Below, in pieces: positions 23,514-32,038 of a stretch of 41,679 nucleotides of DNA. Numbering within the stretch: position 1 is the first letter of the stretch; each line of letters begins with the position of its first letter. The DNA is from a virus: positions 1-41,679 of the IMG/VR virus record IMGVR_UViG_3300037086_000245; one strand, given 5' to 3'. Made by a program: the position numbers and the translations under genes. Below the pieces are notes generated by a model. It was not told the origin of the DNA. It made no database searches and saw only the letters and a program-made list of their open reading frames with translations.

Positions 23514-26057
23514 GTGACCCGAGCGATCGTCGGACCGGGCGGCGGCCTGGTCGGACCGGGCGGCGGCCTGGTAGCGGGCTCTACTCTCCCGGCGCCGGTC
23601 GTCGGGAGCTCCCTCAGCCAGCCGTTTGATCTCCTCGCCGCCTCACCGTACTTCGCGTCGCTCGAGCAGCCCTTCCACATCGGATCGGTCTACGTCAGCC
23701 TCTCGCAGCCTTGGGCCCTCGAGGGGCCGCCGATCAGCCGGAGCCTGCACCAGTTGTTCCGCCTGGACGGCCTGGTCGGCTCGGCGCTGAGCCAACCGTT
23801 CGATCTCGACGGGCCGGTGGCATCGGCGCTGCACCAACTCTTCGATCTCCTCGCGGCCGGCACCACGGGCCCGGCGCGGGGCGTCCCGCCGCTCTGGCTC
23901 CCGATGATGGTGTTCGACAAGGCCGGGCGGTACCTCGGTTCGATCGCCGCCTTCAACGTGACGAACCCGCCGGTGCGCTACCTCCGCTCGCGCCGTGTGA
24001 CGAACGAGGGCGGGATGACGTTCAACGTGCCGCGGAGCTCGCCCGACATCGCGCTGATCGCCTCGGATCGCCTGGTCCGCCTGCAGAGCCCGCGCGGCGA
24101 GAAGCCGTGGTGGGGAACGATGAGCCCCCAGGTGTCGACCGGCGGCATCGTCGAGGTCGAGTGCGCCGATCCCTTCACGGTGCTGCGCGACGGATCGGCG
24201 ATCACGCTGACCGAGGAGGTCGGCGACGGGACGCCCGCGACCGCGGTCTACGCGCGGATCATGGGCATCCACAACGATCTCCGGCTCGCGGTCGGCGAGG
24301 CCGCGTGGGAGCTCGACCTGCAAGGCTCACGACCGTTCCGGGGCGACCTCGACCTCGACACGGACACGCTCTCATGCCTCGATCTCATCATCGCCCGGAG
24401 TCGCACGGAGATCGCCTGTGACTCTCGGCTCGACGGCAACCGTCTCGTCCCGATCCTGCGCGTCCGAGACTGGTTCGACGCCGGCGCCGGTGCCGCGATC
24501 TACGACGGCCCGGGCGGCAACGTCCTCGCCGGCATCAAGGTCACGGAGGACCCCACGCCGCTCGTGTTCTCCATCCGGCTGACCGGGATGACGACGGACC
24601 TCTCGAAGTGCCTGCCCGACTGGGCCCAGTGGGCGCTCATGGACGTGACGCCGCAGGTGACGATCTCGGTCGATCCGGGCGAGCGCCGGATGCGTCAGCG
24701 GCTCGAAGAGTCACTCGACTGGGGGCTCTCGCACGCCGCGATCGCCGCCCAGTGCAACGCGATCGTGGACTGGATCTGGGGCATGTATCGGACGTTCCTG
24801 ATGGCCTTCCACGACATCGAGGGTCGGCCCTGGCACGAGGGATGGGCCTATCTGGGGCCGCCCGACTACTACGAGCCGCAGAGCGCCGGCCGCGACTCGC
24901 TCTCCCGGCGCGCCTGGCGGACCCGGCTGCAGCTGGTCGAGACCTACCCGGACGTCCCGGCGAGTGCCGTGATGATCTCGGACAAGCACAACAAGCTCGA
25001 CCTGCGGGAATGGCTGATCGTCGAGTACGACCGGGTCTCGGGGGTCCAGACGGTCGAGACCGTCGCGATCACGAGCGCGATCGGGCTCTCGCTGGTCAAG
25101 TGGCACAACACCGGCGTCGTGATGCTCTTCCGGGTCTCCGGGGGCAAGGTCGTCGAGAGCCGCTCGATCTCCGCTGGTGATGGCGCTTACGTCGACCCGT
25201 ACAGCGTGCGAGCCTGGGACGCGGCGCTCGGCCGTTACCTGAACCTCCGGCGGATCATCTCCGGGCCTCTCGCGCTCGTCTGGTACGTCAACCCGGGGGA
25301 CGCCGACAACCGCCTGACGGATCTCGGCCCGGACGCGGCGATCGACCAGGCGGCCGGCGACGGGTCCAGCCTGATCGGCAAGGTGTACGACTTCGAGGCC
25401 GACGGGATCGACGACTACGACCCGCGTCGCGACGGGATCGGGATCCTCAAGGCCACGCGCACGATCTTCAACGGGGCCGAGACATGGCGACAGCGTTGGC
25501 ACGTCGTGAGCTTCGACACTGGCGCCGATGCCAGCACGAGCCTGACAACGGGCATCTCCGCCACCGAGACCAGGATCGAGGTCGATTCTATCTTCGGCTT
25601 CCCGGATCCCGATGCCGATCCGGGGGACTTCCCGTTCCTTGCCACGCTCGACCAGGGCTCCAACAAGGAAGTGGTGCTCGTCACCTCGATGAAGGGAACG
25701 CTCTGGACGGTCGTCCGAGGCCAGGCGGGGACCGAGGCGATCGTCCACGAGGCGGGAGCTCCGGTCGGACGCGAGGGAGTCTCCGCCTGGCCCGGCTTCC
25801 CGTTCCCGTACACATGGCCCGAGGGCGAGCAATGGGCGCGGGACGAGCTCGCGGAGCTCAGCAAGCCGTACATCCGGCTCGACGCGCATGTCGCACACTT
25901 CCGGGGCGACCAGCTGACGATCGACTTCGGGACCACGCACGCCGTCGACGTCGCTACGGAAGGGCCGCCCGATCGATGGACCGGGTCGGCGCGAGCCATC
26001 GGATGGAGCACGGGCGACGGGGAGACCGAGGTCGTCGTGGAGTGGACCGATGCCTGA
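23514..26057 (+). CDS. large tail-tip protein with N-terminal LSQPF repeats
   Basis: This 847-residue protein starts at a GTG with only a weak ribosome site. After a Gly-rich start (GPGGGLVGPGGGLVAG) come about six degenerate repeats of 13-20 residues with the core S-x-L-x-Q-P/L-F-x-L (SLSQPFDLLA, SLEQPFHIGS, SLSQPWALEG, SLHQLFRLDG, ALSQPFDLDG, ALHQLFDLLA). From residue 125 a tail-hub-like region begins (LWLPMMVFDKAGRYLGSIAA, FNVTNPPVRYLRSRRVTNEG, VRLQSPRGEKPWWGTMSP), resembling the distal hub proteins that clamp the tail end. Near residue 685 there is a further copy of the beta module family (TSLTTGISATETRIEVDS, then WTVVRGQAGTEAIVHEAGAP). Confidence 0.65.
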   Translation: MTRAIVGPGGGLVGPGGGLVAGSTLPAPVVGSSLSQPFDLLAASPYFASLEQPFHIGSVYVSLSQPWALEGPPISRSLHQLFRLDGLVGSALSQPFDLDGPVASALHQLFDLLAAGTTGPARGVPPLWLPMMVFDKAGRYLGSIAAFNVTNPPVRYLRSRRVTNEGGMTFNVPRSSPDIALIASDRLVRLQSPRGEKPWWGTMSPQVSTGGIVEVECADPFTVLRDGSAITLTEEVGDGTPATAVYARIMGIHNDLRLAVGEAAWELDLQGSRPFRGDLDLDTDTLSCLDLIIARSRTEIACDSRLDGNRLVPILRVRDWFDAGAGAAIYDGPGGNVLAGIKVTEDPTPLVFSIRLTGMTTDLSKCLPDWAQWALMDVTPQVTISVDPGERRMRQRLEESLDWGLSHAAIAAQCNAIVDWIWGMYRTFLMAFHDIEGRPWHEGWAYLGPPDYYEPQSAGRDSLSRRAWRTRLQLVETYPDVPASAVMISDKHNKLDLREWLIVEYDRVSGVQTVETVAITSAIGLSLVKWHNTGVVMLFRVSGGKVVESRSISAGDGAYVDPYSVRAWDAALGRYLNLRRIISGPLALVWYVNPGDADNRLTDLGPDAAIDQAAGDGSSLIGKVYDFEADGIDDYDPRRDGIGILKATRTIFNGAETWRQRWHVVSFDTGADASTSLTTGISATETRIEVDSIFGFPDPDADPGDFPFLATLDQGSNKEVVLVTSMKGTLWTVVRGQAGTEAIVHEAGAPVGREGVSAWPGFPFPYTWPEGEQWARDELAELSKPYIRLDAHVAHFRGDQLTIDFGTTHAVDVATEGPPDRWTGSARAIGWSTGDGETEVVVEWTDA
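23529..23570 (+). repeat. perfect 21-bp tandem duplication
   Basis: Two exact copies (23529-23549 and 23550-23570), each encoding VGPGGGL, lie at the very start of the tail-tip gene. The duplication is in frame and appears recent, as no base differs. Confidence 0.85.
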
Positions 26058-26565
26058 TCCGGTGAACCCGCGCGACCGGATGGTCGGCGCGGTCGCGCCG
26101 AAACCGACGAAGCTCCCGCCGCTCGAGTACCCGCCCTCGCCCACGGTGAGAAAGGTCGTCAAGATCGTCAAGGCGCCGGCCAAGAAGCCGGTCAACCTGC
26201 CGGTCCGGGTGAAGGTGGACGATCAGTATCAGGGGATGCTCGAGTTCAGCCCGGCCTATGGCGTCGACGCGGGCAACACCTACGGGCCGCTGGGCCTCAC
26301 CCCCGGAGACGACAGCCCGGAGGGAGACAAGGAGTTCTACTGCCGGATCCGGATCACCCAAGATCGGGTGGACCCCCTCCTGCAGGGATTCAAGTGCCTC
26401 TGGGATCCGCCGCCCGGCTGGGTGATCGAGGACGGGCTCGACACGCACACCTACGACGAGGCGGTCTCCAACCCGGTCTATGTCACGCGGGTCTACCGTA
26501 CGCCTTCGACGATCTCGGTCGAGATCGGATTCAAGGTGACGATCCAGCGCAAGTACCTGCCGTGA
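26050..26565 (+). CDS. tail-region protein, unknown function
   Basis: This 171-residue protein overlaps the tail-tip gene by 8 bp. The first 55 residues are Pro/Lys-rich (KPTKLPPLEYPPSPTVRKVV, IVKAPAKKPVNLPVRVKVDD) and probably extended; the rest is a small folded domain (YCRIRITQDRVDPLLQGFKC, ISVEIGFKVTIQRKYLP). No family was recognised; the last structural genes often encode receptor or baseplate accessories. Confidence 0.55.
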   Translation: MPDPVNPRDRMVGAVAPKPTKLPPLEYPPSPTVRKVVKIVKAPAKKPVNLPVRVKVDDQYQGMLEFSPAYGVDAGNTYGPLGLTPGDDSPEGDKEFYCRIRITQDRVDPLLQGFKCLWDPPPGWVIEDGLDTHTYDEAVSNPVYVTRVYRTPSTISVEIGFKVTIQRKYLP

Positions 26566-27164
26566 TGGTCGAATCTACGATCACCGCGACCAGTCGGCCG
26601 AGCGCGACCGGTTCCGCACCGGTTTCCTCGTCGATCAGCATGACCCAGGAATCGCTGGTCAATGGCACGAGCCTCGACCGTTTCGCGGGTCAACCGGGGC
26701 CGGTGGCCGGCATGGACTTTCACGGATCAACGGGGCTTCTCGAGCCGGTCTATGGACCGACCAGAGGTGGCGGAACCGGAGTCATCGCGGTCATCGCGCT
26801 CGGTTATGGTCCCGTCACGATCGACGTCGTCGTCGGCGCGATCGGCGTCGGATACGAGGGGATCGTGTCAACGTGGTCGCTCATCGTTGATGGCGTCGTC
26901 GTTGCCTCCGACACGGCGACATATCATGGCGGGCTCGCGTTCTGGGGCCACGATGCTCACTTCTCCCTGACGGACGTTCCGGTCCATGAGGGCTCGCTCA
27001 TCTCGCTCGACTTCCAAGTTGACCCGATCCCATACTTTCTAGCCGTCGACGATTTTGCCCGTGGTGGTCCGGGGGAAACCTGGCTTGGCGTGTCGGGGAC
27101 CCTGCGGCAGAGCTATCGGTCATATCTCCGGGGCCACGTCCCGGTCGCTGGCACGCCGCTCTAG
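26565..27164 (+). CDS. last tail-region protein, beta-rich
   Basis: This 199-residue protein has its start overlapping the previous stop (TGATG). A Ser/Thr-rich first third (TITATSRPSATGSAPVSSSI) is followed by a beta-sandwich-like part (GVIAVIALGYGPVTIDVVVG, IVSTWSLIVDGVVVASDTAT, ISLDFQVDPIPYFLAVDDFA). It may be a tail appendage. It ends the plus-strand structural run; codon bias is weaker than upstream. Function unknown. Confidence 0.5.
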   Translation: MVESTITATSRPSATGSAPVSSSISMTQESLVNGTSLDRFAGQPGPVAGMDFHGSTGLLEPVYGPTRGGGTGVIAVIALGYGPVTIDVVVGAIGVGYEGIVSTWSLIVDGVVVASDTATYHGGLAFWGHDAHFSLTDVPVHEGSLISLDFQVDPIPYFLAVDDFARGGPGETWLGVSGTLRQSYRSYLRGHVPVAGTPL

Positions 27165-27355
27165 CGCAGCAGCCCCGCCGACTGCATCCACATCGCGACG
27201 AGCGCAAAGATGACCAGGACAACGATCATCCCGATCGCCATACCGAGACAGCTATTCGAGAACCTGGCGATCGGAGGCGGCTCGCCGCACTTCGGGCAGG
27301 CCTGGACGTTCCTCCCGCTGGCCGCCCCGACAGCTGCCCAGACCGCGGCGGCCAC
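27161..27355 (-). CDS. small zinc-ribbon membrane protein candidate
   Basis: This 64-residue frame ends tail to tail with the last tail gene. It contains a half zinc ribbon (CPKCGEPPPI) followed by one clear membrane span (MAIGMIVVLVIFALVAMW). GC at third codon positions is high over 27161-27330, which supports coding on this strand. The start is uncertain: GTG 27355 has no visible ribosome site. It might act at the membrane in lysis or exclusion; that is a guess. Confidence 0.42.
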   Translation of the reverse strand: MAAAVWAAVGAASGRNVQACPKCGEPPPIARFSNSCLGMAIGMIVVLVIFALVAMWMQSAGLLR

Positions 27356-27461
27356 GAAGGCGGTGATCCGCGCCCTCGCGAACTACGCCGACGTCGTGAC
27401 TGCCGAGCGGGCTACGATCAACGTCCTGGCCGACACGATCCGGTTGTTGCTACAGCGCTAG
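27210..27461 (+). CDS. small helical protein candidate after the tail genes
   Basis: This frame of up to 83 residues overlaps the previous candidate head to head. Its last 45 residues (AATKAVIRALANYADVVTAE, RATINVLADTIRLLLQR) form a convincing amphipathic helix with high GC at third positions, whereas the first half coincides with the opposite-strand gene and is doubtful. The true start is probably internal. No function can be proposed. Confidence 0.3.
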   Translation: MTRTTIIPIAIPRQLFENLAIGGGSPHFGQAWTFLPLAAPTAAQTAAATKAVIRALANYADVVTAERATINVLADTIRLLLQR

Positions 27462-27494
27462 GCGGGCGGCCTCACCGGGCATGGGGCGGCGACG

Positions 27495-28514
27495 ATGAGC
27501 GATCCGCACGCCTATTCTCGTGCGATGGTCGAGCTCCGCCTGCACGGCTCCAGCGTCGATACCGTCTTCGACCTCCTCGGTCAGAACGAGAACTACATGA
27601 CCTTCGCTCTCGGGTGGGGTCTGTCCCGCAACGATGCAATCCTCCGGCGATTCGTTGAGCGTGTTGCGACCGGCGCTGCCCTTGAACCGCCAGTCGTTGT
27701 CGAGCTCCAGAAGTACGACCCCGCCGACGGGGGCTTCACCGATATCGAGCTCCTTTCGGCCGGCTTTCACGTAATCGTGGAGGCGAAGCGGGGTTGGGAG
27801 CCCCCGTCGGAGGCACAGCTCCACCGATACGAGCTCCGTCTTACACGAGCGGGTCGCCCCGTTCAGCGCGTGGTCATCCTCACGCAGAACGGGGCAGAGA
27901 CCGTGGTCCGCTACCAGGTCGGCCCGTGGCAACCTGCGCCACCTGCGCGCGTCGAGATCCTCGGCTGGTCAGATGCAGCTGATCTCATTCGTGCGGCGGG
28001 TCGAGGCGGACCTTTGGCAGAACGCCGCCTGGCAGCCGAGCTCGCTGCCTATCTTCGAGGGGTCGCTGACATGCGGAATATTGAGAGCAACAGTGTCTAC
28101 GTCGTGTCGCTCGCGACGTCCTCGTTCCCCGGCTGGCCGCCGGACCTCACATCGGTCGACGTGATCGAGAAGCATGGGCGCTACTTCTTCCCAGGGACCG
28201 GCAAGAACTGGCCGAAGGCACCGCCGAACTACGTCGCGTTCCGCTATCACGGACGGCTCCAGTCGATTCACCACGTCGACGAGTACACGATTGTCCAGGA
28301 CATGTCGCCCTTCTTCCCGGGTGCCCCTGACACATCCGACTGGGACCCTCACTTCCTGATGACTCTCGGGCCCGCGATCCGGCCGGACCATGAGGTGAGG
28401 ACCGGGAAGGGAATCGTGCGCTCCGCGAGGGTGTGGGTCGACATCGACCTCCTACTCACGGCGAAGACCATCACCGAGGCGGCCGAACAGACGCGGCGAC
28501 GGCACGCTGGCTGA
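27495..28514 (+). CDS. PD-(D/E)XK nuclease-like protein
   Basis: This 339-residue protein carries a nuclease-like core: D83 in GFTDIELL, then IVEAKRG with E96 and K98, followed by a helix with Q108 (EAQLHRYELRL). This is the D-Xn-E-X-K signature of the PD-(D/E)XK superfamily. The N-terminal 60 residues (YMTFALGWGLSRNDAILRRF) are helical. The C-terminal half is beta-rich with many Trp/Pro (FPGTGKNWPKAPPNYVAFRY). It lies outside the tail operon and converges on the methyltransferase-helicase operon, so it may be a further defence component or a lone restriction factor. Confidence 0.58.
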   Translation: MSDPHAYSRAMVELRLHGSSVDTVFDLLGQNENYMTFALGWGLSRNDAILRRFVERVATGAALEPPVVVELQKYDPADGGFTDIELLSAGFHVIVEAKRGWEPPSEAQLHRYELRLTRAGRPVQRVVILTQNGAETVVRYQVGPWQPAPPARVEILGWSDAADLIRAAGRGGPLAERRLAAELAAYLRGVADMRNIESNSVYVVSLATSSFPGWPPDLTSVDVIEKHGRYFFPGTGKNWPKAPPNYVAFRYHGRLQSIHHVDEYTIVQDMSPFFPGAPDTSDWDPHFLMTLGPAIRPDHEVRTGKGIVRSARVWVDIDLLLTAKTITEAAEQTRRRHAG

Positions 28515-28627
28515 GATAAGTCGCAGCTAAGCCCGGCCCGCTACCGTCTCACCGGCCCCCGCTCCGCGCGTTCGCTGCGTCGTGACAGCCTGACGGACGG
28601 CGACGGGGGTCTCTTCAGCCTTCGTGT
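28515..28627. other. convergent intergenic stretch
   Basis: This 113-bp space separates the stops of the PD-(D/E)XK gene and the methyltransferase gene. No convincing terminator hairpin with a T-run was seen. Confidence 0.5.
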
Positions 28628-31600
28628 TCAATCCAAGGGAGAAGGCGGCTCATCGTTCGTTACGACGGCGAAGGCACCAGGCCACCCGCCGTGCTGGTCG
28701 ATGACCTCGTCGATCTTGCCCATGAGGCGGATCGTCTCCGAGATCGCGACCACGATCTTCTGGTAGTGGGCGATGTCCTCAGCAGACAGCGTGCGGCCCT
28801 TGCGATCCTTGAGCCACTTCTCACAGACCCGGTATGAGCCGATCTCGAAGTTCCACACCGCCGCGGGAACGCCCCGAAAGCCGGTGGTGCCAGGTCCGGC
28901 CGGCTGGCCATTCTTCGACGTAGAGGCGTCGAGCCATACGGTGTCGTTTGACCAGCCGACGAGCCCGACTTGAGGGTACTTCGCGCCCACATATAGGTTG
29001 CCGACAGAACCGAGTTTCGGCGACTCCATGAGGTGGAGGGACATGAGTTCGCAACCGAGTCGGGCCATCGAGTCCATCAGGTCGCGATTGGCGATTGGCG
29101 GTATTCGAGGGAAGTCAGCTCGCAGCTGCGACTGGTACCGCCGTCGGTACGTTGGCGAGTGCAGGATCGCGTAGATGTACCCGAGCTTCGACATCGCTCG
29201 CTGGCGAACCTCACTCTCGTCATCGAGTCCCTCGGAGACGGAATCTCGAGAGTTCTCGGCAATGGCGGCGCCGCGATCGAACATCCCGTCTGTCAACACT
29301 AGGCTCGGTGCCATGTAGGTTATGCAGGCTGAGTCGGGGAAGAAGCGACCGAGGATCGGGTCGTAGGAGACGAAGACGTGATCCCAAGGTCTTCCGGCGC
29401 CCGTATTTCTCGGAAAGACTAGGAGAGGGTTCTTGCCGATTGCCAGGTGGCGCCGCAACTCGGGCCGAGACCAGTCCACCATCCACTCGGTGAGGTAGAC
29501 ACTTCGCTCGTCGAAAGGGCGATAGAGGCAGAGCGCGACCCGGTCTCGCCAATGGTCGTCCCGTCGGAGCTTTCTCCTCGCTTCTGGTAGCTTCCAGCCT
29601 CGCGAGTCACCTGCCGGATACTTAGGCGAGCTCTTCCCCTCGAACAACCGCTGCCGAAGCGCGTCGTCTGAGACACTCGTGTCACGAAGAAGCTCGATTC
29701 GCTCGAGGATTGGCTCGGGTGCGTAGTCGAGAACGAGTTCGTCGCGAGCGGTGATCACGCCACTCGAGTAGGTGGGCATCAACTCGGACAACTTCGGCCA
29801 TTCCGGATAGGCACCCAAATCGTCAACTTCGGAGCGGAAGAAGTAGAACGGAGTAGCGGGCCGAAGGTGGCCCCAATGGGTGGTCTCGACCGAGTTCGAG
29901 CCGAGCCAGGTGTACTTCGTGTCTGTACTACCCCAGAGGTCAGTCCGGAGGACCTGCGAATCCACGGCATCACATGCGCCGACGAAGATCGCAACTCCTT
30001 GACGGATCTCGAACACGTTCTTGTCCTCCGTTCCGTCCGGCGCGCGCTCCTTCTTCAGGGCGTTTCCGTGCAGGTCGAGGACATACATGCGCGGGAACGT
30101 GCGGATGAGGCTCTGCCGCATGCCGCGGAATGTTGGGTTGTCGAGATAGCCGTGGTTGGTGATGAAGCCCAGGATGCCCACGTGGGCGCGCTCGATCGTC
30201 ACCTGTGCCATTCGGATGAACTTGACGTAGTCATCCTGCAACCAGATCTTCCGTTCGTTGAGCGCCACGCCGTCGACGAACTTGTAAGCGTCCACCAGGC
30301 GTTGGGCATCCTCCGTCATGTTTGACGAGATGCCTGAATACGGAGGATTGCCAAGCACGACGGTAAACCGCTGCTTTCGTTTGACCTCATTGACCTCCTG
30401 TGCCTCATGAGCCAGGGCAGGAACGGCGAAGAGGAAACGATCCGAGAAGTCTTCGGCCGGTTCGAGTGAGTTGGTGAGGAAGATCCGAGCACGAACCTCG
30501 CTCTCGAAGCGGTAGCCAGTCTCGTACAGCTTGAGCCCGATCTTGAGATGCGCGATGGCGTAAGGCGCCATTAGCAGTTCGAAGCCATGCAGGCGTGGAA
30601 GGACGTGCTTGGGTACATAGTCGTTCCAGAGCGACTCGCGCTCTTTCTCGCCGTGGCCCAGCGCCTTCCACTTGGTGACCACCGTCTTGTAGATGAGGTC
30701 GATGACCTCGACGAGGAAGGTGCCGGTCCCGGTGGCGGGATCGAGGATCTGCACGAAGGGCTGCTCGCGGGAGACACCCTCGGGGATCCTCAGGCCTTCC
30801 CGCCTCGTCGCCATCTCGCCCCAGGTGCTGGTGTCGGCGAGACCGTCTTCGAGTCCGAACTGGGTGCGCAGCAGCCCGTCGACCGACCGCACGATGTAGG
30901 AGACGATCGGGCGCGGCGTGTAGAAGACGCCCCGCTGCATCCTCTGACGTTCGTCGTACTCCTTGAGAAAAAGCTCGTAGAAGGGGATAACCGGGTCATC
31001 CTCAGGGTTCCGGTCGCCAAAGTCCCGGAGCACCGCCTCAATGTTGCGGTTGTTGAGGAGATCGACGACCTCCGCGACACCGAGTTCGTCGAAGTCGATG
31101 CCCGGGCCACCGACCCTTGCACCCCGACCCCCGACGTGGAGGAACGTCTGAAGCAGATCCCGAAGCATGGGATTCGTACGCATATGCCCGACGAGGTCGC
31201 CGGCTGTCTCCGACTGCGGGTCGGCGATGCGGGCCGAGAGCAGCCCGTAGGCGATGGTTTGCGCGTACATGTCCGCGAAACCGCGAGCGTCGAGGTCGTG
31301 GACCAGCGAGACCTGGACCGCCTTCATCAACTGTGTGAGGGGACCCCGTTCCGTCTCAATTGCCAACGCGCTGACGATCCGATCCCGAGTAGCGCGGGCG
31401 AGCTGCGCGAGTCGGATTGCCATCTCACGTGAGGTATTGATGACCTCGCGATGGCCCAAGGTGAATGCGCTCCCCCACCGCGACCGCCAAGCGGCAACGT
31501 TGGCCTCGTCGTCGGGCCAGACGAGGTTCCGAGTGAGGCTCTCGGCTACGTCGTCGAGGTGCAGCGGCGTATCGAGGTTGTCCCACCCAAGAACCTGGAG

Positions 31601-32038
31601 CGTCGGAAGGCTCTGCTTTTCTGGATCCTCGGCGAAATGCGCGAACGCGATCTGGCGCGTGTCGCCTTCGCCATAGTTGGAGATGAAGAGCAGGTCCGAG
31701 ATGGCCCAGGCGGCGTGATCGGGGCTGTTCGCTGAGGCGCGCTTCCTGAGGGCGACGCCGCTGAGGATGCGGCGGAGGGCGACCACCGGCAGACGCTTCG
31801 GCTCGAATTTGACGAAGAAGACGCCCCACGGTTGATTTACCGACAAGGGGCGGAGGCGCTTGATCTCCTCGATCTTCGCCGCGTTGTGGGCGTCGATGCC
31901 GAGGTCCTCCGCTGAGTAGTCGAAGACCGAGTCCTCGAAATCGTCCGTACGGATCGGCCAGTCGAGCTCCTCCCGCAGGTAGCGGACAAGCTGCGGGAAG
32001 GTGTGAATGGCGGCGAGCTCCTCGCGGGCGCCGCTCAT
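28628..32038 (-). CDS. type ISP-like DNA adenine methyltransferase with specificity domain
   Basis: This 1136-residue protein carries methyltransferase motif I DPATGTGTF at residues 433-441 and motif IV NPPYSG from 564, the gamma-type N6-adenine order. Upstream is a helical N-terminal domain (GVFFVKFEPKRLPVVALRRI; YDERQRMQRGVFYTPRPIVS just before motif I). Downstream lies a long target-recognition region ending like LlaBIII-type ISP enzymes (IDEVIDQHGG). No helicase or nuclease motif lies inside; those sit in the upstream gene, whose stop overlaps this start (ATGA). In single-chain type ISP enzymes both parts are one polypeptide, so this looks like a split version. It probably marks host DNA as self. 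Confidence 0.85.
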   Translation of the reverse strand: MSGAREELAAIHTFPQLVRYLREELDWPIRTDDFEDSVFDYSAEDLGIDAHNAAKIEEIKRLRPLSVNQPWGVFFVKFEPKRLPVVALRRILSGVALRKRASANSPDHAAWAISDLLFISNYGEGDTRQIAFAHFAEDPEKQSLPTLQVLGWDNLDTPLHLDDVAESLTRNLVWPDDEANVAAWRSRWGSAFTLGHREVINTSREMAIRLAQLARATRDRIVSALAIETERGPLTQLMKAVQVSLVHDLDARGFADMYAQTIAYGLLSARIADPQSETAGDLVGHMRTNPMLRDLLQTFLHVGGRGARVGGPGIDFDELGVAEVVDLLNNRNIEAVLRDFGDRNPEDDPVIPFYELFLKEYDERQRMQRGVFYTPRPIVSYIVRSVDGLLRTQFGLEDGLADTSTWGEMATRREGLRIPEGVSREQPFVQILDPATGTGTFLVEVIDLIYKTVVTKWKALGHGEKERESLWNDYVPKHVLPRLHGFELLMAPYAIAHLKIGLKLYETGYRFESEVRARIFLTNSLEPAEDFSDRFLFAVPALAHEAQEVNEVKRKQRFTVVLGNPPYSGISSNMTEDAQRLVDAYKFVDGVALNERKIWLQDDYVKFIRMAQVTIERAHVGILGFITNHGYLDNPTFRGMRQSLIRTFPRMYVLDLHGNALKKERAPDGTEDKNVFEIRQGVAIFVGACDAVDSQVLRTDLWGSTDTKYTWLGSNSVETTHWGHLRPATPFYFFRSEVDDLGAYPEWPKLSELMPTYSSGVITARDELVLDYAPEPILERIELLRDTSVSDDALRQRLFEGKSSPKYPAGDSRGWKLPEARRKLRRDDHWRDRVALCLYRPFDERSVYLTEWMVDWSRPELRRHLAIGKNPLLVFPRNTGAGRPWDHVFVSYDPILGRFFPDSACITYMAPSLVLTDGMFDRGAAIAENSRDSVSEGLDDESEVRQRAMSKLGYIYAILHSPTYRRRYQSQLRADFPRIPPIANRDLMDSMARLGCELMSLHLMESPKLGSVGNLYVGAKYPQVGLVGWSNDTVWLDASTSKNGQPAGPGTTGFRGVPAAVWNFEIGSYRVCEKWLKDRKGRTLSAEDIAHYQKIVVAISETIRLMGKIDEVIDQHGGWPGAFAVVTNDEPPSPLD

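Noticed and set aside
24711-26195. Minus-strand frame of 494 codons opposite the tail-tip gene
   Set aside because: Shadow of a real gene; no domain-like sequence.
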